Shown here one piece after another: positions 12,701-27,700 of a stretch of 64,000 nucleotides of DNA. The stretch is from Megalobrama amblycephala. Lineage: Eukaryota; Chordata; Actinopteri; Cypriniformes; Xenocyprididae. The number at the start of each line of letters is the position of its first letter. Positions within the stretch are counted from its first letter, which is position 1. The stretch covers positions 42,223,243 through 42,287,242 of the forward strand of contig NC_063044.1 of assembly GCF_018812025.1 (NCBI RefSeq), read 5' to 3'. Made by a program: the position numbers and the translations under genes. The notes under the pieces were generated by a model, which did no database searches, was not told the origin of the DNA, and saw only the letters and a list, made by a program, of their open reading frames with translations.

Positions 12701-15700
12701 CACTTGCCAAAAATGTACACTGCTTTTCGCAGGTTTGGGGTCTGTTATAATTTTATTCAGCAAAGATGCAGTAAATTGACCAAAGGTGACAGAAATCTTT
12801 TGCAACTGTGGAAAATTTCAAATAAATTTTGTTCTTTTGAACTTTTTGTTCATCAAAGAAAACTGCATCACAACAGTTTTCAAAATTGATAATAAGAAGA
12901 AATGTTTCTTGAGCAGCAGCTCAGCATATTAGAATGATTTCTGAAGGATCATGTGACACCGAAGACTGGAGTAATGATGCTGAAAATTCAGCTTTGCATC
13001 AGGAATAAATTACATTTTAAAATATATTACAATAGACAACAGTTATTTTAAATTATTATAATATTTCACAATATTACTATACTTTTTTTTTTTTTTTTTT
13101 TAAATAAATGCAGCCTTGGTGAGCATAAGAGACTTTTTTTGTAACTTTAAAAAAATCTGACTGACGCTAAACTTTTGAACGGTAATGTATGAATGTGTTT
13201 GCATTATATTACAAAACATTAAACCAAGTTAAATTTATTTTCAAGAAATACAGCACACTTTTCAAACTAAACATTTCACAAAAAAAGGAAGTTAAATACA
13301 TTAAATAGGTTGTTCAAAAGTGAAGACAAAAGTTTTGTGGCACTTTGGTTGTCAAAAGTTTGTGGAACATAGTAAATGTGAGGAAATCCACCTGTGGTTA
13401 ATCTAGGACACTTTTGTGAACAGAAGAGGAACTGACTTCATACATCTACTTCTCATCTTGAGACCAGATGTTTAAAGGTCATTGCAAAAATGGCACAGAA
13501 AATGAAAGGTAGTTCTGAGAAAAGTTCAAGCAGACATTTTATATCTAATGCAGTGACATTCAGAAATTTCAACAGTAAGTGTCCAAATATTTTTGGGGCC
13601 ACTGCATTGTACCTTTTAAATGTGAAATAGTACCTGGAGCATATTTTATTGTATTATGGATGCATTGATATATTTTTACTATATACTACTGTAATTTTTG
13701 GATTTTTTTCTTGTTCCTGAATTTAGAAAGGCACAGTTGAGTGGTATGAAGGAATAATATCAAACATTAAACCAGACGAAGGAGTAAGTATTCATTTTAT
13801 AACACTTGCAAGTTGTAATATATACACAAATATATATATATATAACCAAATATACTTCCAACCATTTACCTACAGCACAACGTAAGCTGGAAACTAAAAT
13901 GGTCACATAGTTTCAATGGTCCTCTATATTACATTATATATTACCCAGCATATAGTATAAAACTGGAACAAACTATTATTTTGTTGTACATTTTATAAGT
14001 TCATGCATTGCTGCAAACCTGTGATCTTAGTGTTGGCACTAGCCATGCTTTACTGTTTGAGCTACAGGAATAGTTTATATAGTAGTATATTATATCTGAA
14101 AAGGCATATAATAGAGCTCCTGCAGTTTCTCTACTGGCCATGACTGAGCAAGATAGCATTGGTCAAGTGTTTCTGTGAGCTGACGTATTTATTTTCTGCA
14201 CATCTCTGCAGACTTTAGAGGAGCAGCTGAGGCGTTTGGTTGTGGTGGTGGATGCAGTATGTGATGATGTGCAGAGAGGACAAAATGTCTATAACAAGCT
14301 TTATTACAGGTAACTTTTGTTGCACTTTGTATAAAGATGATGAGTATAATTTCAGAATTTCAAAAACAATGACTGTTTTCAAACAGGTTTCCAAAACAAC
14401 CAAAGCCCCACGCCCATCTGTTATTGGTCAGTCAAACAGATAATAACTCACGCCATTGGTTGAGTCAGTGTTGGGCTGGTTGGGATGTTCAAACAAACAG
14501 AGCAATGTTTTGATTGCCCCGCACAGCCATAGTGTTTACACTTTGCTGGAAAATCAACCTACGAATAGTTTATTTATAGCTGTCTCTGCAAATCAAGCTG
14601 AGATAGAAGAAATGATTTTAACAGAGGAAAAAAAGCCACAATTCAGCCTTAATGAGATGGGTTGGGACACACCAACAATGAAATACAGCATTAAAAATAA
14701 AACAAAACAAAAAATCCAGAAAGTACATGTTTTTGTGTCTTATCTTTCAGCTCTGTGAAGGTTGACTTCTTCAGCATCTCCTACCGGCAGTTAGAGAAGC
14801 TTGTAAGTTTGAGCACCCCTGGGAACGCTTATAGATCTCAGTTAAAAATAAGTCTTGCCTCGATAAACAGGAGCCGGGTGATAGAGAGGGAGCTTTAATG
14901 TTGTGCTGTGTCTCTAGGTGGCAGATGACGTAAATGTGGCAATGGAGCGAGTGTGTGGGAACCTGGAGCAGGAGAGTTTTCGGTTCACCCAAACCATGGG
15001 AGAGACTCTTTTTGAGCTCTACATGTCTCTGAAGTCCCTCAAACGCTTCAGGGAGTGCCTGCCTCTCAAGTTAGTCATTGGTTTGCCCTTCATCCATCTG
15101 CATGAGTGCTAATTCATCAGCTAGGCTATTGTGTAAAGAGTGACTCACATGGAGAGAGAGAGAGTGAATGTACATTAGGGTTGATAGATTAATGATTTTA
15201 TCCATAATTGATGAGCTTATCCACTCTTGAGTGAGTAAGATTATGGCCAAATCATAATTGGTTAATCCAATTTCTTGGTGGTCATTTCTTTTCAGAGACA
15301 CTAAGATGTTGGCTCTAACTGGATTTCACAACTGGTTCAAGACCTCTATTCACAAATGGCTGCAGATTGTACATGAGAGATCCACTGACAGGATCCGCAA
15401 AGCTGTAGAAATGGATCAGGTGAGTTGGGGGCCAAACCAAAGACAAAACATTTTAGCATTATAGCATATATTATAGCTACCAATACAATACATGGTCAAC
15501 CAGTATAAGTTTTACAATGTTGATGTCAGAAAGAATAGCATAAGATAGCAGCAGATGAGGACCTGCTGTCATAATCCCAGTCAGCTTTTTTGGCAGGTGT
15601 ATTGTGGGGCAATTTTCACATTTACGGGTTTCTCAGAAGCGGAAGTCATCATAGTTGGGGAAACTTTTATAGCAGTGAATGAGAGAGATTTTTTTGTGTT

Positions 15701-18700
15701 TCCATTTGCACAAATAGAAAAAGAAAACTCAATAATAGTGTTTTCACAACTTTCAAAAAGAGGAAAAAAATAGACAGAGATTTGTAATTTTTACCATCAC
15801 TCCCACAGCTGCTGTATTAGAAACACCCTCACAGCAGCAACTACTTTTTTTAAATTTAATGCAAAGGTAGTATAATACTAAGCATAATGTTATAAATGTA
15901 CATAAAAAAATAAAATAAATAAAAATGAAAATATAAAAAAAAACTTCTTGAAAAGGGTCTGTAATGTGTTTTAGGCAGATTCATTGTATAGCGATAGCAA
16001 TTCTGCAAGTGAAATGTCAGAGAGAAATAGGTTATGGAAGATGAGGCATTGGGTGACAAGCCAAGACATGTATAATGGTTTCCATGCATGCCAGTGAGTC
16101 ATTGTAAAACCCATTCTGCTTTAAAGACAGCATGTTTATTTTATTCATATTGGAAAAAGGATTTCCATGAAACAATTTAAAATTGCTAGTAAATTTCACC
16201 AATAATTACAAAGAAACAAGTAATACACTGAATTAAATTTGAAATTCTGAAGTAGACAAAAAATGTATTTCCTCGTAAAACGTACTCCAATAATCATTCG
16301 TTTTACTTTTTTAACTTTGAATTTTTTTTTTTTTTTTACAGTGTACATCATATAATATATACATATATTATTATATTAAATATAGATGTATTTGTTTTAA
16401 ATTTCTTAATTTAAATTTAATAAATTAAGAAAAAAGTGTAAGAATAGTAACATCAACTGTATTAAGTTTAGATATAATTTTGAGTTTTTTATTCACTTGA
16501 TGCTGCTTCTTACACCTACAGTGATTTTCATGTACTAAAGTTACGATGCTTTTTGGATATGCTTTAACCTATAACTTTTGTATGACCTACTTAGAATTAT
16601 TTTTGGAAATGTGGCTGTAGCTGATATATTAGTCTATCACTACAAAGACCTATACAATCAGTTCATATTAGATAAGGCACTTAAAAAAATGACAGCTACT
16701 TTGATTTTAGCCTCTTTGAATAAGAAAAATTGGTTATACTGCATTTTAAGGTGTCCTTGTTACAGTGTATTTATGTAGTGAGTAATATTAATTAACAACA
16801 TGTACTTACTATAGGGTTAGGTTTAGGGTTAGATGCTGTAATTCTGCATAATTAACTGTTATTAATATAGTAAGTAAATTCAACATGTAACAAGGACACT
16901 GTAAAATAAAATGTTACCGAATATCAAGTTAAAGGGTTAGTTCACCCAAAAATGATTAAATTAATGAAAAAATCATTAATTAGTTCATCTTCAGAACACA
17001 AATTAAGATATTTTTGATGAAATCCGATGGCTCGGTGATGCCTCCATTGCCAGCAAGATAATGTCTAAACACTTTCAGATGCCCAGAAAGCTACTAAAGA
17101 CATATTTAAAACAGTTCATGTGACTACAGTGGTTCAACCTTACTGTTATGAAACGACACAAAAAATGGTTTTTGTGCGTGTATCAAACTGCCAAAGTCAC
17201 GACCCCCCAGTAGTGAACCACTGAAATTTTTGGTTCACAACACTTAAGACGTAACAAAGCCTCATTAACTGAAATCACGTGACTTTGGCAGTTTGATACA
17301 TGCTCCGAACCACTGATTCGAAACAAAAGATTCGTAAAGCTTTGAAGCTTCATGAAGCAGTGTTTTGAAATCACTAGCCCATCACTATATATTGTTGAAT
17401 AAAGTCTTTTTTTTTTTTTTTGGCACTGGAAATAGAGGCCTTACTGAGCCATCGGATTTTATCAAAAATATCTTAATTTGTCTTCTGAAGATGAACAAAG
17501 GTCTTATGGGTGTAGAACGACATGAGGGTGAGTAATAAATGACAGCATTTTCATTTTTGGGTGAACTAACCCTTTAACATACCCTCATTGAGAATGTGTT
17601 AGTGAGGGTGTTTTGGCTACATAGCGTGACGTGTGTATTTTAATGGTACAGCTGGAGCCGATTCAGAGTCAGACCAAACACAGCTCCTCGGCGGTGGACG
17701 TTACAACATGCTTCAGCCAGGTGCGGGAGTTCTGGACCCAGCTGGCGTGGCCTGATTCAGCAGGAGCCTTCATCTTCATCACACGCCTGACGGACGTGAG
17801 CACCACTGGTCTCTAAGCTCCACTTAATAAGCATGCAGTTTAAGCTTGCACAGCTGGGGAGCGGTGGTCAAAAACACTGAAAATAAAAAGCATGCTCGTA
17901 ATGGAAAGGAGAATTGATAGTTTCACACACATAACGCAATTCTTTTTTGATGTATGGCAGAATTTCTGCAGCGAGGCGGTGTGTTACGCTGAGCTGATCA
18001 AGCGCAAGATTGAGAGGGGCCAGCTGGGACGAGACCACAACAAGAGTTTCATTGTGCAGGTAACGCTTCTGGGCGAGGGAGGGTTGGCTTTTATTACGAG
18101 CGAAGTAAATGTCAGCGTTGAGTGCTTCTCCCTGACAACACTGACGTCTCAGCGGTGCGCCTGTGTCATAGTGTGTCTGACCTCGTTAGCGCCCCCTTTT
18201 CATTTTGCACTGTATGCTTTCTCTCTCCCTCCACCCCATTTAGAACTCCTTATTTTCTTCCTTTTTGTTCTTTCCACTTTTTACCTCTCCTTTCCTCATT
18301 TCCGATCTCCCTTCCTCCTCTTCCTGACTGCTGCTTTGGCGCAGGTCTGTATCGCTCTGAACAGCACGGAGCATGTGCGCGTGTACCTGGGAGGTCTGCC
18401 GCGGGAGCTGGACTGGCGGGGGGTAGAACAGGCCATGGAGGAGTCGTGCGGCTTGGAAGGGAAGGAGCAGGTCAACAAGTCCCTGAACGGGCAGCTCTAC
18501 AACGCTGATATCGACCTGCAGAGGGAAGCCAAGCGCCTAATCACACATCTTACTGACAGGGTAATGGCATAGATTAAAGAGCACAGTTCAAGTGCTAAGA
18601 GATCTGATTATATCAACAGCTTCAGTGGTATGAGTATGGTGACATACAAGCAAGCTATGTTAATGCTGATGCATATTGAATCTGGGGTGCGTTTCCCATA

Positions 18701-18748
18701 CAATGATGTAGCTCGCTACTTAAAGTAATAGCCCCACCTCCCCTCCCC

Positions 18749-18781
<33 letters not shown>

Positions 18782-21700
18782 AAGAAAATTATCCCATTAT
18801 TTACTCACCCTCAAGCCATCCTAGGTGTATATGACTTTCTTCTTTCAGCCGAACACAATCAGAGATATATTAAAGGCACAATATGTAACGATTTTTTGGA
18901 TTTAAATATCCAAATACCACTAGAACAATGTTATATATTTTGTTGACTTGTGTACTTACATTATCCAAAATGTTTCCAAGAATGCTTAACCCTCAGGGGT
19001 CTGAGGATTTTTGGGACCCTGGAGAAGTTTTACATGCCCTGACATTTGTGCTTTTTTCAGTTGTTCATAAACATATTAATGGAAAAAGTGTCATTACACT
19101 GTATTCAGCACAAACTAGGCTACAATAATATGTGAGGGACATGTATGTACAAGGAATAACGTTTATGCGTGGTTATTGAAAAAACAAAAAACTTAAGTCA
19201 CTGAAATAAAGCCAAAAAATATATATTAAATCTTTGTTCACAAGACTTCTGGGTATTTGAGGTTGTAGACTAGAGTTTTTGATTCAAAATGAGGTAAAAA
19301 TTATGCTGCCTGCTTGTTCATAAAAAACAATAGAGAGATTTAAATTTTCTAAAACATCTTTGGTCAAGAAACACAGTATGCGTGGAGGCGTGAATCCTCA
19401 TGTATAATGGGTGATTCTCACCTGAGAAGACAAAAGAATCACATAATAATGACCTGAAATGACTTGCATATTAATGAGGCCTTTCAGTCACGTAGGCTGT
19501 GAAAAAACCCTCTGTGATCATGATTCAAATCTCATCATGGTGTAAATCAAGCATACAGAAAAAACAGCAATACTGTGAAATATTATTACAATTTAAAATA
19601 ATGGTATTCTATTATATTCTTTAAAATATAATGTATTTCTGTGATGCAAAGTGTCTGAACAATTATGTTACCTCTGTGGCATTTCATATAGGCTTTTAGC
19701 TTAAAAGCATGCACATTTGGAGAAATATTGATGGATTCTCATATGTTTGTCAATTTTCTATACAGAAGAGTAATATTTATTCAGGATTTATTTTCATTAC
19801 TATGAGTGATGGATACTGTGTTTTCAATTCATTCTTGCAGCCGGAGGGCGCTCTGTACACCTTTAGTCCACAAATGCCTGAGCACTAAAGAAGAATAGGC
19901 AATCCAGGAACTAACCGAACTAACAGAGGACAGAGATCACTAACTATGGCTATTCAAAACACTTTTCAAGACAATAAATACACGATTGAGATGATGTATG
20001 CATGTATTGACTCAGAATTTGCGTCTGAATAGCGCTGGCTCCGTGGGCGTGGCCGCATTAGCGGATAATGAGCTGAATCACGGATTTCTGACATGGCTCT
20101 CTTTTCATACAGATTACATAAACACAGAATGTTTGTTTTCGATTTGACTTACACGATTTAAAACCTGACATTTCAATGTTTTTTTAGACATAAGTCTAAT
20201 TTTTTTGTGATTAGTATTCACTAAGTTATAGTTCATTTTCTGAGAACTATCAGATTGGACTCCCTTCAGAGGGAGACGAGAGATCATGCATCATGGACCG
20301 TGTCCATACGTCGCCTATCAATGACATCGTACCCGTGTTACCCTCGGTTTCCGGATTTATTTTGTAGAAACCATGAAAACACCAAAGAGGCTTTAATATA
20401 TTATGTAATTTATTAGACAGGTGAGCAACTGTATGGATACATTCATCGACAAAACACATAAGCTTGACCAAAAGAAGCGGAAGCAGTGACTGTGGCATAA
20501 TAAAAGTTCTGCTGCTCTCGAGCCTTGTATCGCGCTTGTCTCTCATTAGCAGTCACTCCAACTGTCTCGTTTCTGCTCACACAGCACTCAGTCCTGCTCT
20601 GCTTCATACTACAGTAGCATTAATAATCTCATCCATGAACATGATTTCTACCCGAGTCCCATCCTGATTCTTTTCCACTGACTGTAGATGTGAAAACAAC
20701 ACCTTCTGTGATTCTGCAAAATCATCAAGCTACGCCTTTGTTTTGAAAAAAGCCACCTCTAATGGTGAAAATTCACATAGTGTGCCTTTAAATAATATCC
20801 TGGCTCTTCCCAGCTTTGTAATGGCATTGAATAGTGCCCGAGTATTTGAAACTCCAAAAAGTGCATCCATCCATCATAAAAGTAACCCATAAGACCCCAG
20901 AAGTGAAGTGATGAATTTTTGTAAGAAAAACTTTGCAAGAACTTTGTTGCACATCCACATTTGAATTTCCTCAGAGTACTAGAGAACTCTTCAAAATTGG
21001 CACTTTTATTCTCTTGACAAACTAAAAGACATAGAATGAAGTTTGTGCACATGGAATAGAAGATATTGATTGTACTGCATGTTAGCTTGTATATGTTGCT
21101 CAAGAGCATGATTTATTTAAGGTCCCAAGTCATACTAACAAGAAACTATGCTTCAAACCAAAGGTCAAGAGCTGTGGTTCCAACCACACAACTTTGCGAT
21201 GCTGTTTGCAAATGTTTGTTGGATCTATTTCAGGTTACAGGAAACACAAATTCATTGAACTATGTTAACAACCGAACTTAGTAGCTATCAATGCTTTTGG
21301 GAAAAGGGCCCCTGATTGGTTAATTTTGCACAATTTCTGCACAGATTGGCTGAGTAATGAGTAACACTGCAGTACATCACATAAATCTTTGTCCTACACA
21401 GATGCTTTCTGAACTCAGGAGATGCATTCAACACATCAGCCTATCTCCAGACTCTATTAACAATGATGAGGCAAGTATGAATGAACGGAGAAAGAACATT
21501 TAATTATTTCAAGTTAGCATAATTCGGCTATGGTCTAATGTGTTTTTTTAACATATGTACTCTCTGATGAATTGCTCCAGGCTGTGGCTCCTCTGATGAA
21601 GTACCTAGATGACACTCTAGTCATCCTCAATGAGTCATTGGTTAAAGAGAATCTAACAAGGTAATTACTTTCTTCATTTGATGAAAGTATAAGAGTGGTC

Positions 21701-24700
21701 CTAAGGGGGGCATACTGTAGCGATAACAGTAATGACACATAGATTTACCATTGGAAGCATGTTTTCCAAGTAATTTGGGCACTGTAAAGTGGTAATTGGC
21801 TGCATGTGGAGGAGGTCACTGTGTCTGTGAGCATGATCTTTCTGGTTGTTGTGTACCCCAGGGTTCTGCAGAGTCTGTGGGAGCTGCTCCTGCGGATGAT
21901 CCTGGACACTGTGGCGGAAAACAGGGGTGTCCAGGTGGAATTCTACTCACGGTTCCAGTACACTGTAGAGGTCAGTACAGATGAGTCACAATGAGTATCA
22001 CCAAAATGATACTGAGTTCAGCAGCCATATTTGCAATGCCTCCAGTCAGCTATTTGCTCATGCAAAACCAACTCCTGTATAATTGAATGGGGAAGTACAG
22101 AAGTATCAAAAACAACTTGCAAGCAATAAAATCTGACACAAACTGTCTAATAAATGCTATTTCTTATGCTCAAAAATGGTTTTAAAAAAGCGTATATTTC
22201 AAGTTAGTCCAGCCCATGCACATGTGCATTCCCAAGTGCACATCTCAGGACACTGAAACTGGAGCTTCTAACAGCAGCTGCAATGATGCAATTAGTTAGC
22301 CAGTTGGCCACTCGCTATTTTATTTTGAAGGCAGGACATATTCTGCCATATTGCGTGTAATATGAATGAACCATTATGGTTTGTTATCACGTCCAAAGCT
22401 ATTGTCAAATTCCTGGAAGCAAGGTTGTTCTAGGCCAGCTAAACTGGCCACATAATAGTTCAAAAACACTGTGACCTCAAACCACCATTAACATCATAGT
22501 CCAGTTTTGGATAATGTCCCCATCATGTTTTAAGAACAGTGAGACAAAACAGATCAAAACTCTGCAAACCTAGACCCCAATATAATTGCCCAATGTCTTG
22601 AAGCAACACATTCATATATGACTACTATAAATTGCATTCATTATATATTTGCATAAAAGCAGCTCATAAAGAGTCTGAATCAATTATTTAAGATGTTAAT
22701 ATATGTTCACAAAACTTGCACTACTGGATTACACTACAGGACTTTTAAAATCTATTTTAAAACACTAGGCATCATACACTTACCGCCTTTGTAAATGTTA
22801 CAAAGTAAAACTGGGCATCATACACTAAATGACACACTACCAGTTTTTCAAGTGGTTCAAACACCACAAACTCACACAGAAACGTGCCTCTGTGGTGGAA
22901 TACACATGAAAAGTTAAAACAAATGTGTTCTAAAATCAGCTCAAATGATCAGACATGTTTGATATCCTCTGACTGGAAGGAATCACAGTCTGAAGATTAA
23001 AAAGAAATCGATTTTGAGAGAGGTTTGCAGGTCCCTTGGTTGAGCACCATTTTTGTAGGAAAGGGGTACTAGGTTAGTTTGAAAAATGGTGCTGAAAGCC
23101 AACAATGTGTCTTACAAGAACTCTGTGAACTGTAAGGGACATGTCCGGTTTCCCTCAGCCTGCACAGTCACAGTCACTTGATATATTCGCCACTGCTCTT
23201 GGCCACAGCTCAGTGGAGAATTTAGGACGTCCCCAGCAGCATGTCAATACGTGAGATCCAGTATTCCAGCAGAGAGGAACTGGCAGGATCTCACCACAGA
23301 TTTACATGAAAACTCATGAACTGCTGAGCGTGCATGTGGGTTGAACATGATAGTTAGCATAACATGTCTCAAAAGTATGTTACGAGAGTCTGTGCTTGTC
23401 TGCTGGAGTCCATGCAGTCAAAGAAAGAGCACAAGAAAAATATGATGGCATAACTGGAGATTGATATGTATTGATTGTCAGACTGGTAGTGATCAGACAC
23501 CTTAATAACAAGTTCTTTTTCGTGCAGACGCTGGTGCGGTTCTTCCACGCTGATGGAGAAGGACTGCTCTTGGAAGACCTTAAGAGTGGAGATTATAAGG
23601 TATTCTCACCTTTAACCAATGTGGCTGGCCAAATGCATTAAGCATGGCTTCATCTTCCTTTCCTGTTTCTTCCCATTAGGACCTGGATGAGGAACTGCGT
23701 CTGAACAAATGCTCCTCCTTTGAGCTGATCGAACAGTATTTCCTGGAGAAAATCTCCCAGCAGGTGGGTAGAAGTCTTGCTGGGCCGCCACAGCTTTTAG
23801 TTCCAGCCCTGCAGAGAGAGGAGGTGTTGATTAGGAGCTAAGACATCGCAAATACTATTCCTTCCTCTGATGATTAAAAGTTTGCATCAGTCATTTCCTC
23901 TTTGACTAAGCGTTCTTTGCACTGTGTAAGATTTCGCAGTCTCTGACTGTGTCTCAAATCCCGCTAAGCTGACTTGCTGTCTACTGCCTACGGGGGCAGA
24001 TGTCTACATAACCAGCATGTTATAAAACCAAACCGAACCTCATAATTGTCTGATCTGAACAGACAGCATCTTCAACAGAAACATTATAAAGTTAACTTGT
24101 GCTAAATCTTTCAGTGTTGAATAAAATATAATTGTGCCAAATATTGACATGCCTGGAAAGAAAATCCAGGCATCATTTTGGTTGTGTTCATGTGAAGTAA
24201 ATACGACTTGAAGGCAGCATTATCTAATAATCTATCCATGATCAACTTATACATGAAAGATATATTCAGGGTTGCTTCAAATTTTGGCCACAAAGAGGTG
24301 GACCAATCTCAGAAAGTAGCATAATTTCGCTACCTACAATTTAAGACAATCTTCATGCCAGGGAACTCTCTATGGTGCCCCAAAATGCTATATCACTAGC
24401 TTTTAAGATAAAACCTGTTACAAATATTTTTACTAAAATTAATAGTAGAGTCTCAACCTTGGCTAATGTGTTATTAGTACAAAACTAGATGACTATTTTA
24501 TATGTATTACTGCTGTGATGTACACATTTGCTTTACAGAGAATCTTAAAGCACAGTCGCTTTGGACGTATCAGTGTGAAGTGTTACTATGATGCCCCTGA
24601 GCAAAGACTCACTGTGGAGATACTGCATGCAGCTGATCTCATCGCCCTGGATGCTAACGGTAAACCTCAGTTACACCAATTTGCAAGGTAGCACATAGAC

Positions 24701-27700
24701 AATAGTTTTTATATTGTACAAACTGTATATTCTATCACCCAAACCTAACCCTACCCCTAAAACTACACATTAGGGCTGCCCCCTAATAGTCGACTAAATG
24801 TTAGTTGACTAGAAGAGGCTTAGCTGACCAAGATTTTATTAGTCTGTGCTTCTACATCAGTGTTTTTCACCTATCATTTCCCTCTGATTTAGGAATGTCT
24901 TATGGGTAGGGTTAAGTTTAGGGATAGGGTTAGGACTAAGTTTTCAGACAGGAATGCTGTTCTATTATCAACAAAATATGTTGGTCCAGGAACAAGTCTT
25001 GCTAAAATCAGAGTAACCCTTCTTTACATCTGGTTTTCATGCATATTTTAACCATTTCACATCACAGAGACGGTGTTGCATTGAGTGTTTATTATAAAGT
25101 TTTCCTAAAACTTTATTTCCTTCAAAATGTAGGTATTTGCTTACATTTTCTGCTGTTAATTGGATTTGTCTCCTAATTCCTACATTCCTAGGCCTCAGTG
25201 ACCCATTTGTCATCGTGGAGCTGTGTCCTCACCATCTGTTCCCCATGGCTCGGAGTCAGCGTACCCAAGTGAAGCTCAAAACCCTGCACCCTGTTTTTGA
25301 TGAGCTTTTTTACTTGTAAGTACCACATCAACTGCTCACCTGAACACTTGCCATTAACTTTTGTGTCTCAGCACCTCAAACAGCACTTTGATCCCATTTG
25401 CTTCATCACAGCCATGTCAGCCCTGAGCAGTACAGGCACAGGTGTGCCTGTCTGACCTTCACTGTGATGGACTATGATTGGTTGTCCACTAATGATTTCG
25501 CTGGCGAGGCTGTGGCCCCACTGAGTGACTTCTGCTGGCCGGGTAGGCCGAGTGCCACACCTGCTGGAAAGACCCTTCAACCCGTCATCCTGCACTTGTC
25601 CCGGCAAAAACCAAGCGGTATGCTAATCTGTCCGATTTATCCACCTACCCATGACATTTCTCCTTAAGAGTAGCTACAAAATCAGGGGTACTTAACTCTA
25701 CTTCTGGAGACCTACTGAACCCTTCTGTAGAGTTTAGATCTAGCGCTGTTCTTTCCTGCCTGTAATGTTCTAGTAATCCTGAAGACCTTTATTAGCTGGA
25801 TAAACTGTGTTTGATTAGGGTTGAAGGTAATGGTACTTTCAAGTCCTTCTGGTAAAATTCCCACCCATGAGTTCGCAATTACATTGTGATTACGGCAGTC
25901 AAGTGATTTTGATCTGAATAAAACAGGAGTGTTAGACAATTTCATATTTCTTTCTCATTCCTAATTCCTGACTGACACAGGAAGCTTTTCTGCTACTGCT
26001 ATAAATGAAGAGCACAAAATGCTCAATTGCTGCATAATTAGCTATGTTTACATAAAAGGCTGTGAATTTAACTGATGTGCAAAATTGGAATATCGCATAA
26101 AACATTTGCGAAAAAAGCCAGTTTCCATCCAGTGAGATGAAGAGAACTAAATCGTCACTTCCCGATAAACTGGCGCTAAATATCACTAAGAAAAGTTTCT
26201 GCAGTAGGAGACGCTATAATAATATATAATAAATAATATATATATTATATATAATAATATATAATAAATTACTTGTGCCTCAGAGCGCGCAGATGAGATG
26301 CAATAAAGTTATCTTGCTTTTGGAGGCGGATGGCTGCTTTTTGGTAACACAATCATGTAAGACAGTTCTGGGAGGTAATTAGTTAGATATATCTCGATTG
26401 GTCCACTGATTATTCGCGTCTTTTTTGATGCACATCAGTGTTTGGTTATTGGGGCCAGTGGGGCTTGATCCCCTGCCCCTTTGATCATGAAAGTTCCCTT
26501 TGTGGCCGCGTCTTCCGCCCCCCTTAATGCGATTTCTACCGAGGGAAATGTGATTTCTACTGAGGAGGACCCCCTCCCATGTGGAACGCGATTTCTACCG
26601 AGGAGGACCCCCTCCCCCTGGAATGCGATTTCTATGGAGGGGAATGTGATTTCTACTGAGGAGAACCCCCTCCCCCCCAGAATGCAATTTCTACCAAGGA
26701 GGACGCCCTCCATCCTGGAACGCGATTTCTACCGAGGGGAACGCGATTTCTACCGAGGAGGACTCCCTCCCTCCCATAACGCGATTTCTACCGAGGGGAA
26801 CGCAATTTCTACCAAGGAGGACGCCCTCCATCCTGGAACGCGATTTCTACCGAGGGGAACGCGATTTCTACCGAGGAGGACTCCCTCCCTCCCGTAACGC
26901 GATTTCTACCGAGGGGAATGCGATTTCTACCGAGGAGGACGCCCTCCCTCCTGGAACGCGATTTCTACCGAGGGGAACGTGATTTCTACCGAGGAGGACG
27001 CCCTCCCTCCTGGAACATGATTTCTACCGAGGAGGACGCCCTCCATCCTGGAACGCGATTTCTACCGAGGGGAACGTGATTTCTATCGAGGAGGACACCC
27101 TCCCTCCTGGAACGCAATTTCTACCGAGGAGGACGCCCTCCCTCCTGGAACGCAATTTCTACTGAGGGGAACGCAATTTCTACCGAGGAGGACTACCTCC
27201 CTCCCGTAACGCGATTTCTACCGAGGGGAATGCGATTTCTACCGAGGAGGACGCCTTCCATCCTGGAACGTGATTTCTACCGAGGGGAACGTGATTTTCT
27301 ATCGAGGAGGACGCCCTCCCTCCTGGAACGCGATTTCTACCGAGGGGAATGCGATTTCTACCGAGGAGGACGCCCTCCATCCTGGAACTCAATTTCTACC
27401 GAGGGGAACGTGATTTCTATCGAGGACGACGCCCTCCCTCCTGGAACGTGATTTCTACCGAGGAGGACGCCCTCCCTCCTGGAACATGATTTCTACCGAG
27501 GAGGACGCCCTCCCTCCTGGAACATGATTTCTACCGAGGAGGACGCCCTCCCTCCTGGAACATGATTTCTACCGAGGAGGACGCCCTCCCTCCTGGAACG
27601 CGATTTCTACCAAGGGGAACGCGATTTCTACCGAGGAGGACGCCCTCCATCCTGGAACACGATTTCTACCGAGGGGAACGCGATTTCTACCGAGGAGGAC

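Noticed and set aside
18122..18508. 128-codon ORF overlapping baiap3 exon 22
   Set aside because: Shifted reading of the GC-rich exon and its pyrimidine tract; the conserved protein is in another frame.
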